From: Conus ventricosus
Lineage: Eukaryota; Mollusca; Gastropoda; Neogastropoda; Conidae
Direction: 5' to 3'
NCBI GenBank assembly: GCA_018398815.1
Contig: CM031600.1
Coordinates: forward strand, 56,445,381 to 56,509,380
Length of the DNA: 64,000 bases
Positions 14,132-25,817 of this stretch are shown one piece after another (position 1 is the stretch's first letter; the number at the start of each line of letters is the position of its first letter). The translations under genes and the position numbers were made by a program. Below the pieces are notes generated by a model that had not been told where the DNA came from, ran no database searches, and worked only from the letters and a program-made list of their open reading frames with translations.

Positions 14132-14804
14132 ACCGAGTTAAGGGTATCAGGAGAGCACAGCCGTCTGTTAACGTCATGTGGATCCTTGATCGACTTCGTT
14201 CTTGGGCCACACTTGTTTTCATCAGGTTTTGTTCAAATTAGTTTAGGAAATTTTTTTTTTCGTAGTCCTTACTTAACGGATTCTGGATCATCTGTGTGAC
14301 CAAAGATCTACCCCAAACTTTTAACGAGTTCGTCCTCGTGTCAGATTCCTGTTTCCACCAAGTTTTGTTAAAATTAGTCGTGAGGTGTTGTGTTTGTTTG
14401 TTTTTGCATTGTCTTGGTGTGTTTTTTACATACAGAGAAAGAAAGCAAGAGATGGGGATGAAAAGAAAAAGAAAGAAAGAAAACTTGTCGGAGGTAAAAA
14501 AAAAAAAGTGCCAACGCCATCTGACGACCATTATGAAACGGTGTTGCAGAAAATGACACGGGCGGCATAGGAAGATTGGCGGGTCTTCAGTGGTCCTCAG
14601 TCAAAGCAGTAACAGTTCTCTGATTTTTCTCGCTCATATTTTGTTTACAGTGGAGTGAAGCAAACAGTATGTCTGCCACAGAAGCGAAAATGTAGCACCC
14701 AGTGTCTCTGTTGTCTGAGCGCCTGTGGTAAGATCTCTCAAAAATGCTGATGAAAAAGTCATGCTGTTTTCTTTTTATGAGATACGCTAGTTGTTGTTGG
14801 TGTT

Positions 14805-14846
<42 letters not shown>

Positions 14847-17800
14847 GCTGTTTTTTTTTCCAACGCTGATTGGACCTCGGTGATTGACTTGGTTTAAAAT
14901 ATGACTTTATACTGTTGTTTTTTCTGTGGAGGATGAGTGTAGGGAGGCGTGGTGGGAGTGGAGTCGAGTCAGCAGAACACACTTTCTAAGAGGGAGACAG
15001 CTTATTTCGAAAATGTAGACAACGCGAGCTTTACTGAAGAGCCATTTCCTGTCTTCATGTAACGCAGGGGTCGAAGAGTCTGCCTTGAGAAACTGACAGA
15101 CGTGGTGAAGATAACGACTAAAAGTAGTGTAGAGGAAAGGAAGGCATAACGGCGAGGTAGGGAGCGAAAAAAATGTGTTAATAGGCATGAGGTAATGTTG
15201 GTAGGAGTTGGATGAGGGGAAGGGGGTGGGTGTGAAGGAAAAGTGCAGTGAAGAAATAAAGAAATGATAGTGCAACATAGGGGGAGAGGCTTTAGAGACA
15301 ATGCAGCTTTCATAATCTGGGTTTTTTTGTGGGGTGGTGGTGGTGGGGTGGTGGTGGTGGATTAGGAGGCGAAAGAACAGTGATGTAGAGGATGGGGTAT
15401 TGGTGATGGTGGTAGTCAGAAAACTGCAAAAAGGTAAAGAGAATCAAAAACATGTGTGTGCAGTTCGTAACTTTCTGAGAAATCCAGACAGCACGCTTAA
15501 CGTTTTTCTTGTTGCTTTTTTTTTGTTTTGCTGTATTAAAAAAAAACTGCTTATTTGTCGCCTTATGCATTCTCCACTGTTGGTTTTTCCCCCCTCGTTT
15601 CTTTCGGTGTCTGTGTGTCTCTCATATGTACATGGATAATCGAAGGAGCACTTGGAAAAGCTCATACACATCTATGAAAGAGAAAGGGAGAATGAGAGGG
15701 GATAGAGAAAGCGCCCGCGCACACACATACACACGGACGCACGCGCACGCGCACGGACACAAATACAAATACACACCCATCAATCACCCACAGCGACTCG
15801 CCCACCACCCACCTGCCCTCCTTCCCGTCCTACAGAGAGAGAGAGAGAGAGAGAGAGAGGAGGGGTAATTTCACTTGTATTCTGTCCTTTATATTCTTAG
15901 AGATGGTACTTTTTCAACTTGTTCTTCGACCCCATATCACCAGCACTTGGACGGCGTTTTTTTGCCTGGAGGGTTTTCGCTGGATCATTTTGCTTCATTG
16001 TTTTAAAGGGTTGTGAAGCCGTACACCGTGATTATGACGATAAAAAGTTTAATCCCTGATGAGGACAAGGTTTGTTAGCCCTGCTGTGGCCAGGTATTTC
16101 TGAGCTTCGCCATGTTTGCCTCTGATTAGATCAGTGGAACTGGACGTCAGGGTGTCATGAGAAGAGCTGCGAGCTAAGATCCATGCAGGTATTTCTCATT
16201 GCTCGTCACGTTGCAATATACAGACTCTTCTTTCTAACACACATTTTCCAGTGAAACAGGTCTCCTCTGTTATAATCACCTACAGTGGGCGTCATGGTAA
16301 AAGTTCGGATGTTAGTCTGAGCTCGGCGAGTACTATGAGCTGTTCAGATGTCACGCAGTACTGTTACTGTTTGACCGTCTTAGCTGGATCGTTGATTAAA
16401 TTTTATTCAACGGATCGGATAACTGGCATGAAATGTGGTTATGAGGGACTAGGCAAATGAAGTTTCCCGAAAAAAAAAGAAATTGGAACTTTCAGTGATG
16501 TTAAGGCAGTTAGTGTCCCAGTGTGTACTAGGGTTTAAAACCCTTTGATGTACTCAACAGACTCTTTGGTCAGCATGACCACCCCACAGTGTCGCAGAGA
16601 TATCTTTCCCTTTGTGCTATTTTGAACTTAATGATGTGACATTTGTGGCCTGTTCTGTGTCCTGCGCATGTTTTGTAATGGTTTACCTATGCCTTTAAGA
16701 TGTATGCATATGTCTGTTTCTGTCCCAACACTGAAACGTATTTGTGTGCTCCTGATTATATATGCTGTTCGTGTGCGTGTATGTATGTATAATAAAACAG
16801 CTACTAGAAACCTTAAAAACCGTTAAAAGAATGTCCACAAAATAATCCGTACATTTCAAACTTCTCATTTAATGTGAAGTTAGTTTGCAGGGATTTGAGG
16901 AAACGGATACTAGGACGAGGATGGTGTAGTTTCGTGATTTCACACACACCACCACAGCTCGGTGTGCATGCAAATAACCAACAAAAGTGCATGTCCACAG
17001 TGTTTATGTTCGTTCTGTTTTATTTCTCCACAAAATGTATGCTTTCAACAGGTCTGTAGACACATGAATGGATGTGTCTAATATCTTCAGTGCCACAAAC
17101 TTAGGCACTGGCACTACAAAATGCTTGCGTTGTCACAAATGTCACCATAACGTTCCAAATAAAACGTCTGCAGTTCTCTCAACTCCACTGGTTTAATTTG
17201 GCAAAACTGTTTAGATATGGTAATACTGTTTTTGTTCTTATTGTGAGGTACACACTTTTTCTTTCTTTCGCTCGTTCTTTTTTTTTCTTTCTTTTTTTGC
17301 TGTTTGGTTTTTAATGTTTATCTCTCTTGACATTTATTTAAATAAATAGCCTTGATTTTGTACCTGTGGTCAACGGGACTACAAACAGCATAAATCGATA
17401 AATCGACTGTTGTGCTTTAACACCCGAGTCAGTCAGCCCACTTTGCAAGAGGACGACAGTCGGTGTTCAAAGAAAACCCACGCCGGCTTTTACTGCTCCC
17501 CCGGGGTCTGTTGTCCCTGGCCACATGTCACACACAGGGTGAAGTGTCTGCCTTTGTAAGCTGACAGAAGTCGTGAACAAGAAAACAAAAGAAGTGAAGA
17601 AAAAAGAGCACGAAAGGAGAAATTTACCCCCCCCCCCCAAATGTATGAGGGTGGGTAACGGGGGTAATGAAAGTGGTGGTGAAGGGTTGGTGTCAGAAGC
17701 TGGAAGTTTGTCTGCTGCTGTAAGACTCCAGTTTGGAAAGATCTTTCGAGTTATTCTCCCTGCGAAGGGAATTTGCTCTGCTGTGGAAAGCTAGGTGTAG

Positions 17801-18670
17801 TCATTACAGCTCAAAAATTAGTGTTTAGTAAAAGTCGATTTATATAAAGAGTCGGCACGTAATGCATGCTAGAAATTGCTGGAAGTGAGACTAATCAGTC
17901 AGTCGATTTCAAAGATGGAATTGACAGCCTTGTAGTAATAATGTTACTCTTTCCAGGAGTCGATCACGACTTGTGTATCCAAGTGGCTGACACAGGGATG
18001 ATGAATTAATGATTGTTGAAACACAAATATTAAGAAAAAATAGATTAATGAAAATATCACAGTGAAATGAAAATATTAAAGTGAAAGGAAGATTGTGTGT
18101 GTGTGTGTTCAAAGATTTGATTTTGAGTATTAAATGCAACATTCATGTTTGAAATTGATTTTTTTCTTTCATGGAATATTTACGTACGATAAAATGCAAG
18201 AATTTCCTTCTTTGTTATAGAATTACTGTAAGATGAATGTAAAGTCGAATTCAGTCAGTGACCGGGAAGAGTAATTGAAATAATTTCCTACGAAGTTAAA
18301 GAGAGGCAGGTCTGACTGTTCTTTCGTTTAACCATTGCGTGAGCGTAAGTACTGGCAATTGGGTTGGGTTGGATTGCGTAGGTGAAGGAACAGGACCTCG
18401 AATGAAGCGACACGTAAATGCAAGATTTTATCACTCGCTTGTAATTGGCGACGTCGTGGAAAATCGTGACAGCGATCTTTACCAGTTTGTTTCAGTTTTT
18501 GTTCCACTTTCTTTTCTTTTTTCTTTTTTGCTTTTAAGTGGAAAGTGTCAAAGGATATGTGAGAGATTTCAGCCTTGTCTAGTTGTCTTCTTGTTTGTGG
18601 CGTCTAATTTATTATGTTTGTCGATCAACCCTTTGCCTGATGAAGCGAATGGGATGGAGATCGAGTGGAG
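14132..18670. other. Mostly unassigned intergenic or intronic sequence
   Basis: Contains a (GT)n run at about 14,805-14,846, GGT-rich DNA at 15,330-15,362, an ACGC-type run near 15,715-15,775 and a (GA)n run at 15,833-15,860. Open frames here, up to 131 codons, show no recognisable domain or signal. Nothing else supported. Confidence 0.4.
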
Positions 18671-18675
18671 GAAGG

Positions 18676-18686
18676 CGTGCGTACGC

Positions 18687-18745
<59 letters not shown>

Positions 18746-18850
18746 TGCGTTTGCGCGCGCTTGCTGGCATGTTTGTGTGTGTGTGTGTGTGCGCGTGTGT
18801 GCGTGTGTGTGTGTGGCGCGCGCGCGTGCGTTAGCACGCGCTCGCATGCT
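18676..18850. repeat. (GC)n/(GT)n alternating tract
   Basis: Long alternating purine-pyrimidine DNA beginning cgtacgcgcgcgcgcgcg and continuing as GT with GC islands. The open frames over it are Cys-Val or His-Thr artefacts. Confidence 0.9.
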
Positions 18851-18869
18851 CGCGTATGTACTGAAAGTT

Positions 18870-20540
18870 TGTGAGCGCAGTGGTGTTTGTATGCGTACCT
18901 GCGATATTTTTACATTTGTGTGCATGTACGCATGTATGCGTACATGTTGTTTGCCTGGGTACAGAATGCTCGAGCTACTCGGTGTGGAACCTCTAATGTA
19001 CACATATTTTGACCTTTCTTTATTTATTGTCAGATGATAAGTACATGGGAACTAACCTTTTAACTTTGTGCCCATCACTGTTTTCCCTGACGGAAAGTGT
19101 TTGGCGGAGGTCAGTCTTCTCCGATGTCCTTCCAATTTTAACACATATGCTGTCTTTGAGATGGCAGTTACCTAACAGTAATGGACTTTCGGACGAACGG
19201 TCCTATTCTGTGTCTGTTCTTTTACTTTTGTTTGATTTAAACGGTTAGATTGTGTAATTTTCATTGTCGAAATGGGAAACAACATATTGACCCTTGCCTA
19301 ATGATTCTTGGGTAGTCGGTCTCTGCTGTAATTAAGTGAAGTATTGTGCGCGTGCATCGTTTTGTTGAGGATCACAACTGAATTAAACTGAAGTGAAATA
19401 CTATTCACTGTATTGTCCCTCCCGCCATGCCTTAAAGAATCGAATAATTGTTACCATGATAATATGATGAAATGATATGTTGCCTTTAATCGCAAACTGA
19501 AAACTAATCCACAATAGAGGACGCAAAACTTTGCCGTTAGGATTATAGCCGAGTTTTGTTGGACACAAATGGATAGTTGCTGTGGTAATGATCTCTGTGA
19601 AAGCATCATACATAATGAATTAGATGGAAGGTACCACGTGCCAACCTGTTTTCCAAAACACGGTCGTAATGACAGTCATCAAAGTGAATTATTGAGATAG
19701 GAAGTAATCATTTTCTCTTTTTTTGTTGCGTGTTACTCTTCGAAGCTTTACGATTATACAGGCAATAATAAATAGCAGAGAGTGGGGAACCCCCCTAGCT
19801 CATTGACGAGTTATCTATCCGGTTACGCATAATTCAGGCACGCGCACATAACAGAAAAAGTCATTTCCGCAATGGGCTTCCCCGAGAATGGCGTACAAAA
19901 CCATAGCGTAGATAATTTGTTGTCCTCGGACGAGGAAGCGATAAACTGGTTCACGAGGAATAGAGAAGTCGTTACGGTAATCCTTTCCCATGGCGTGCGT
20001 GCTTGTCCGAGTACTGCGATATATTCTCGGGCTACGTCTGTTCCTGGTAATGGCCAGCAAGATAAAGGTGTCGTTGCCTGATCAGCCCTTCATTGCTCCC
20101 CTCCCCCCCCCCCCCCCCACCCCCCTCAGTCTCTGGAACATCCACCCCGCATCACAGGCTGAGTAGTCTGGGACAGGGAGTCGTGGTGGCACATACCCGC
20201 GTACTTGCTAACTTCTGGCGTCAGATAATAGAGTGAAGACAATTTTCCCCCCACTAGCATACAGGCATTAGCGCACAGTGAGGCATGGTCCTTAGTGCCA
20301 TGTCTGATGGTTCCTGTGTAAGATACAGATGGTTGGGATTCGGTGTAATGTACCGCGGCACACAGGCGATTGTAGACACTGAATTGAAAATATTTACATG
20401 TTGTCATCGACATAGAATACAGAGGGTGAGTGAGTGATGTATTAAGAGGATGATGGTAGTAAATCAAGTTTCAGTTTCATCGAGGTGGTGTCGTTACTGC
20501 GTTTAGACTGGTCCATGTACACTACACCACACTAAATAGG
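18870..20540. other. Unassigned sequence
   Basis: No repeat or domain recognised. It includes a poly-C run near 20,101-20,119 and a 35-codon plus-strand frame from 19,872 that ends at a possible donor (see findings). Confidence 0.35.
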
Positions 20541-20544
20541 AAAG

Positions 20545-20546
<2 letters not shown>

Positions 20547-20590
<44 letters not shown>
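20547..20590. repeat. (GA)n microsatellite
   Basis: Uninterrupted GA run of about 44 bp. Confidence 0.9.
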
Positions 20591-20594
<4 letters not shown>

Positions 20595-20899
20595 CGGACT
20601 TGGGTGGGATATGAGATACAGAGAAACGGTGTGTAGAGTCTATTCTAAGGTATCGGAGTTCGCTTCAGGTCTTGTGTTACTGTCCAGCTCTGGCATCCGC
20701 AAGGGAAGGATGACCATCACCAGTGGCTTGAAGAATGCCATGATTCCTCATATGCCATTCTTGCCGGGAATGGACGCGAATAGCTGCTGGTGTTTTTGAA
20801 CGTTCAGCATGATAGCATTGAATGCTGCGTTTTCGCTGTGTGTTGACTGGGATTTTGCTCGTCTATAACCCAACATCCATTTCTTACGTTCTTTAAGCG

Positions 20900-21075
20900 C
20901 CTGGTGGTTAGCTCCTGGTGTTCCTCACTACCTCGATGTCATCGGCAAAGAGTATATCGTTAGCGAAAGCACGAGACGATGCTGATGATGCAGTTATCTT
21001 TTTACCCCATCTGTATGACATTATCCACTGTTGCAAACCTCCTTCCTTGTCTGAAACAAGGAAACCTATCGATCA
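20900..21075 (-). pseudogene. Possible LINE reverse transcriptase remnant (FADD box)
   Basis: On the minus strand a frame of about 45 codons contains QQWIMSYRWG, then after about 15 residues ILFADDIE. This fits the spacing of the non-LTR reverse transcriptase palm region, where an IM motif precedes the catalytic (F/Y)ADD box. The frame ends soon after in a stop. The match is short, so another origin is possible. It lies 3' of, and seems distinct from, the LINE at 22,030-23,420. Confidence 0.4.
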
Positions 21076-21090
21076 AAGCACACGGCGCCT

Positions 21091-21474
21091 GAATTGGAGG
21101 GGGCAGTGATTCTGAACCTAAGCCACTGAATTTGAGGGGGCAGTGATTCTGAACCTAAGCCACTGAATTTGAGGAGGCAGTGATTCTGAACCTAAGCCAC
21201 TGAATTTGAGGGGGCAGTGATTCTGAACCTAAGCCACTGAATTTGAGGGGGGGGGGGGGGGGGGCAGTGATTCTGAACCTAAGCCACTGAATTTGAGGGG
21301 GCAGTGATTCTGAACCCAAGCCACTGAATTTGAGGGGGGGGGGGGGGGGGGGGGGCAGTGATTCTGAACCTAAGCCACTGAATTTGAGGGGGCAGTGATT
21401 CTGAATCTAAGCCACTGAATTTGAGGGGGCAGTGATTCTGAACCTAAGCCACTGAATTTGAGGGGGCAGTGATA
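21091..21474 (+). repeat. 37-bp minisatellite with internal poly-G expansions
   Basis: About ten copies of a 37-bp unit containing cagtgattctgaacctaagc and cactgaatttgaggg. The G run at the unit end is usually 5-6 bases but expands to about 19-25 bases in two units (near 21,246 and 21,331). Confidence 0.95.
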
Positions 21475-21495
21475 AAGCCAGTACTACTCCCTGGA

Positions 21496-22022
21496 GCCGG
21501 AATAGCTCAGTTGGTAGAGCGCCTGACTCGTAATCTTGGTGATCCTGGGGTTGCGGGTTCGAACCTCCGCCGTGGCGTTTCGGTACAGGGGGATTTTTCC
21601 CTCGGAGTTAACATTGGTTCTGACTCCATTTCCCACACAGTCCTTCGAATGAGACTATAAACCGAGGTTCCGTGTGTGAACGCATGCATAACATCTTGCA
21701 CACACGTAAAATCCCATCACCAACTTTCGGAAGAGTAGGCCAGTTTGGCCGTTGGTATGGATGACACGTTACACATAGCATGCACCCTGCGTGAGAAATG
21801 GAAAGAATGAAGGAAGTAAGGAAAATGAGTGATCGATATTGAACGATACTGACTGGATGATACGGGAAACGACTGAATGAAGCGCCGGCTGGCAGCTCTT
21901 CAGTCGGCACTACCCAGGTAGGCAGCCGTTGTGTAAACGAGTGTTGATTGTAAAGCGCTTAAAGCTTGGCCTCTAGCCGAGAATAGGCGCTATATAAGTA
22001 TTCATTATTATTATTCTTATTC
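21496..22022 (+). mobile_element. tRNA-derived SINE with (ATT)n tail
   Basis: The head has an A box (tagctcagttgg) and B box (ggttcgaacct). The body includes cgctatataagtattc and ends in an ATT repeat (ttattattattctt). The tRNA-like part has an acceptor-like start (gccggaatagctc), but the long body and simple-repeat tail mark a SINE. It lies between the 37-bp minisatellite and a minus-strand LINE remnant. Confidence 0.8.
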
Positions 22023-22029
22023 TGTCCAA

Positions 22030-23420
22030 AACCACTCTCCGGGGAGGTACGTAGGAATTGTCCAGAAAGAGTCCATTTAGTAGGTCGCGAATAATTTCGT
22101 CAATGACTTTAAAATTTCAGGCGGCGCAGGTCGAAAGAGCGCCCATCCATGCGATGGCATATGATGATGATCCCGGTTGTAGTGTTTGCAAAAGCTGATA
22201 CAAGTTGCAAAACGTAAACTAAGAGGGTAGGCGCCAGGACACGCCCTTATTTCATTCCAGTTGTGACTGGAAATGCTTTATACACATCCCCATTTTCCAC
22301 AACTCTGGATATCATGCCCTCTTGAAAGGACCTCGCCATGGCAATGAACTTGGTGGGGGAGGAGGGGGGGGGGGGAGCCTGGTTTGGATGAGATGGACCA
22401 CAGACCTGGCTTGCTCCATGCTCGCTTTTCTTTTGGGGTGGCCTAGAGTCTTCTTTGTGGTGTTGTAGACCACCAAAGTGAATGCGCACCAGTTTTTTGC
22501 GTCATGGTCATTGCTGTCCAAAGAAAGATCCATCAAGGCGGCTGAGAGAGATTTCAACTCTTCCCGGATGGAGTGATCAGAAAGCTGTTGCGCACTCGGT
22601 TTCTTCTTCACGTTGCTCTTCTACAGCTCCATCTTGGTGCCAGTTTGAAATTTGCTTTGCAGCGTATCAAGTGGTCGCTCTAACAGTCTGCTTCCCTGAT
22701 AGCTCTGGTAATTCTGATATCTTGAATGTCGCGGCGCAGTGTAGTGATGTAGTCTCTCAGATGACAGTGCTTTTGATCTCTGGTGCATCCAAGTAACTTC
22801 ATGGATATCTGGGAGCTTGAAGAGAGAGTTGGTGACGACAAGGCCCTGTTCAGCACAAAAGGTGAGAAGAAGAAGTCCACTGGAGTTTTTTTTGACCATG
22901 ATCATGCAGATCTGAGACACCGGGCTAAGCTTGGTGACTGCATTCAATGCGAGCGTTGATGTCAACGAGGAGAAGCAATTTGCTCGTCTGTGGTGTAAAC
23001 GTAGGACGTTGCCGAGATCTTGATAAAAGGCCTGCTTAGCTTCATTATGGTGGACTGTGGTGGCGGTATTTGCACTGACGAACGTTAGAAAAGAGCACAG
23101 GAAGCGATTCCAATTGTCTAGACTAGCCACGACCGGATGGCAAATCCAACACCAGCCTCTCGTAGTTCATCACTGGTCTTTCCGCTCCAGAAGAAAGTTA
23201 TCCTGACCAACTTCAGTAACTTCGCCAGTCTCTGCAAGGCCTGTCTCGCTCAAGCATGTACTGTCAGTATTGTAACGAGACAATTCATGACCAACAAATG
23301 GCTGTCGCACCTTCTGGTCTGTAGGTCTCTCCGTCCATCAGAGTTCAGACGTTCCATGGTCCTGTCCGAAGAGCACTCCTCTTTCTTGTTACTTGTGGTC
23401 TTGCTTGTTCTTGAGTTTTG
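22030..23420 (-). pseudogene. Decayed non-LTR retrotransposon (endonuclease to reverse transcriptase)
   Basis: Minus-strand frames, broken by shifts and stops, follow the order of one LINE ORF2. Near 23,170-23,220 is TFFWSG then DELREAGVGFAI (apurinic endonuclease). Near 22,860-22,900 is SSGLLLLTFCAEQGL, then TWMHQRSK, then RDIQDIRITRAIREADC (endonuclease C-terminus). Near 22,500 is WCAFTLVVYNTTKKTLG (linker). Near 22,250-22,330 are FQEGMISRVVENGD and FPVTTGMK, and near 22,110 DLRRLK then KVIDEIIRDLL (reverse transcriptase). The motifs match a LINE class widespread in animals, which I cannot place in a clade with certainty. The expected catalytic ADD box after IIRDLL is not intact. The copy is dead. 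Confidence 0.8.
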
Positions 23421-24137
23421 ACCGCATGATTGGATGTCCAGCCTTAAGTCATTCCATTCTTGTTTTTATGCTGTTTAAAGAATGGGAGGATGACTGTAAA
23501 CGGTCAGGCCTTCAGGGGGACTCTTCGCACTGGTTCCAGACGATTTCTTGAACGTGTGATAATTTTTGATTTATCTATGTTCAAATGCGTGTTATTTTAG
23601 GAGCGGTAGGTGGAGGAATACGGACTCAGGAAGAAGTGCGGGAATCATGCGAGGTATACCCCAGAGAGGCTCCGTTTTTTTTTTTCAAATTGCTTATTTT
23701 TACAGAAACGAGTGTCTCTTCAAGACAAAGGTAATTGTTGGAACAGGGAGCGATTTTGGGGATGGGTGTGGGTGTCTTGTTCGGTCAGCCTCAGAACAAT
23801 TTCACCATTATTTTAAACTCAAGCTCTTCTTCTTTTTCCTGTTAGGTGTCCACGGTCATCACATTGACCATTCTGACACCGTAGTGAGGAGGAGCGCAGC
23901 AGGATGGATGAAAAAAAAAAACAGAAAAAAGGGAGAAAGGGAGGGGGGGGGGGGGGGTAATGGGGTGTAGGGTGTGTGTGGGGATGGCGGGCTCATGGGG
24001 GTGGGGAAGCCATCAGTTGTTTCAGGCATCAGGACCAGGCCTTTCCGGCTACCGTAGCGGCCCCCGGGGTCAAACGCCGACCGGCAGAGCCCTAGTCCCT
24101 CACATGACTGACTTTGGCTGATGGTGGGGCCGGGCTG

Positions 24138-24480
24138 TTAGGACGTTTGGGTCATCCTTGAGACAAAGGCCTCAAGGGAGGGAGCAGTGACTGTGGCATC
24201 TGGAAGTGAGTTCCACTCTCTGATGGTACGTGGCAGGAATGTGTATTTCCGGTTGTCAGTGCGGCATGATGGGATTCTGTACGCTTGGTTGTGGCCTCTC
24301 CCTCTTCTGTTGTTTGGTATGAGGTTGTTCGTCTCGACTTTGGCCAGATTGTGACGGATCTTGTAGAGCATGGCGAGTCTAGCTGTTTTCCTTCGTTGGT
24401 GTAGTTTGGGCCACTTCAGTTGCTCCAACATATTTCCGACACTTGAGGTGTTCCTGTGTCTGTTCAAGACAAATCTTCAC
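24138..24480 (-). pseudogene. C-terminal fragment of a LINE reverse transcriptase ORF
   Basis: A minus-strand frame of 109 codons carries the conserved tail of many animal non-LTR retrotransposon polyproteins: MLEQLKWPKLHQRRKTARL, then AMLYKIRHNL, then CRTDNRKYTFLPRTIREWNS and LPDATVTAPSLEAF. Just upstream the frame continues as RFV after an in-frame stop, where an AARFV motif is usual, so the copy is truncated and degenerate. The stop codon after the conserved tail is retained. Confidence 0.75.
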
Positions 24481-24536
24481 GAAGGACGTGCTATTTGTGG
24501 TGGAGCAGGGATTCCAAGGATGGTGACCTGAGTGGG

Positions 24537-24830
24537 GAGGGGGGGGGGGGGGGGGGACTGTTATTTTGGGCCACCAGCCCTACAGTGAGTTTATTCATCT
24601 CTGTATTACCAAGTTGGCCGTTTTTTCTCAAAATAGTCTTCATCCTGAAGACGACTTTATCAATATTTTTAGACTCAGGTTGTCTTTTTGCCAGGAATAC
24701 TTCTTACTTGAGGCGGTGATAAGGGAGCTGATGGAATAGGGTATCGGTGTGTGTGTGTGTGTGTGTGTGAGTGTGAGTGTGTGTGTGTGTGTGTGGTGTG
24801 TGTGTGTGTGGTGGTTAGGGGGGGGGGGGT
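24537..24830. repeat. Poly-G and (GT)n tracts
   Basis: Poly-G at about 24,537-24,556 and GT-rich runs at about 24,748-24,815 followed by a short poly-G. Confidence 0.9.
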
Positions 24831-25083
24831 TGTGGTCGGCTCCAGAAGGACTCCATCAGTACTTGTAACTCAGCTTGCTGATTTTTTTCAGCAATCCTTG
24901 TTATTTGAGAGGAAGGATGGAGAAAAAGTTGGGGATTGGAGTGACTGGACTTTAGAGTCTTCTTAAGCCAGCCCTAGAACGACTTCAGTGATACTTTAAG
25001 CGTTAAATCGTATACAGAAATATTTGCTACATCAAGACAGGCGTGTGTTGCGAAATAGTGGGTAGGTGATGGACTTCGACAGA

Positions 25084-25145
<62 letters not shown>

Positions 25146-25158
25146 TGCGCGCGCTCGT
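25084..25158. repeat. (GT)n microsatellite with GC island
   Basis: GT run of about 60 bp ending in gcgcgtgcgcgcgc. Confidence 0.92.
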
Positions 25159-25469
25159 TGGTCATTCTAAGGACATCTGCATTAATAATTCTAACATAAC
25201 ATTCATTTCTTTTCTAAAATGATTCTGTTCGATTCCAAGACGAGCGGGAGGAGAGCGGTGGTACATGGGGTACAATGGGACTGGAGTTCCAGGGTGGGGA
25301 GTCTTTTGGGGTCTGTTCATAACGACCCCATCACAAGTAAAGACTAGCCTGAAAAGACCCCACCCTTGATGCCCATTTCTTTAAGCCTCAGCACGTCAGC
25401 CCAGTTCACAAGTAACGCTGTTCCTGTAAATAAAAAACTAAAATTATTGATTGTCATCCGGTGCCGTTT

Positions 25470-25782
25470 AAAACAAATCGCCGCTGAAGTCTCTCCTGTC
25501 GCTCAATTATCCGCTCCTAAGTCATGAATTATTTCTGGACAATAGAGAACCCGAAATGACTCCCTGACGCTCAAGCTCTACCAACTCATCTATGACTTGA
25601 AATAGCAAATTTTTAAAAGGACAATAGTAAACTTGAAGCTTAAAACATTGACGGAGTCGTTCTAAGAATGCCATATAAAGACGTCCCTCGAAGTCCCCTC
25701 CCCCTCCCCACCCCAAAAAAGACACTCAAAGACATACACACACACGCGCTCGCATACACACACATACACAAGTGCGCACGCG

Positions 25783-25817
<35 letters not shown>

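Noticed and set aside
21496..21577. Functional tRNA gene
   Set aside because: A and B boxes are good, but a long SINE body and (ATT)n tail follow and the acceptor ends do not pair convincingly, so it is a SINE head. The same reasoning applies to 10,330-10,402.
22621..23130. Intact 169-codon host gene
   Set aside because: Residues match LINE endonuclease motifs only when several frames are combined, so this is a decayed retrotransposon.
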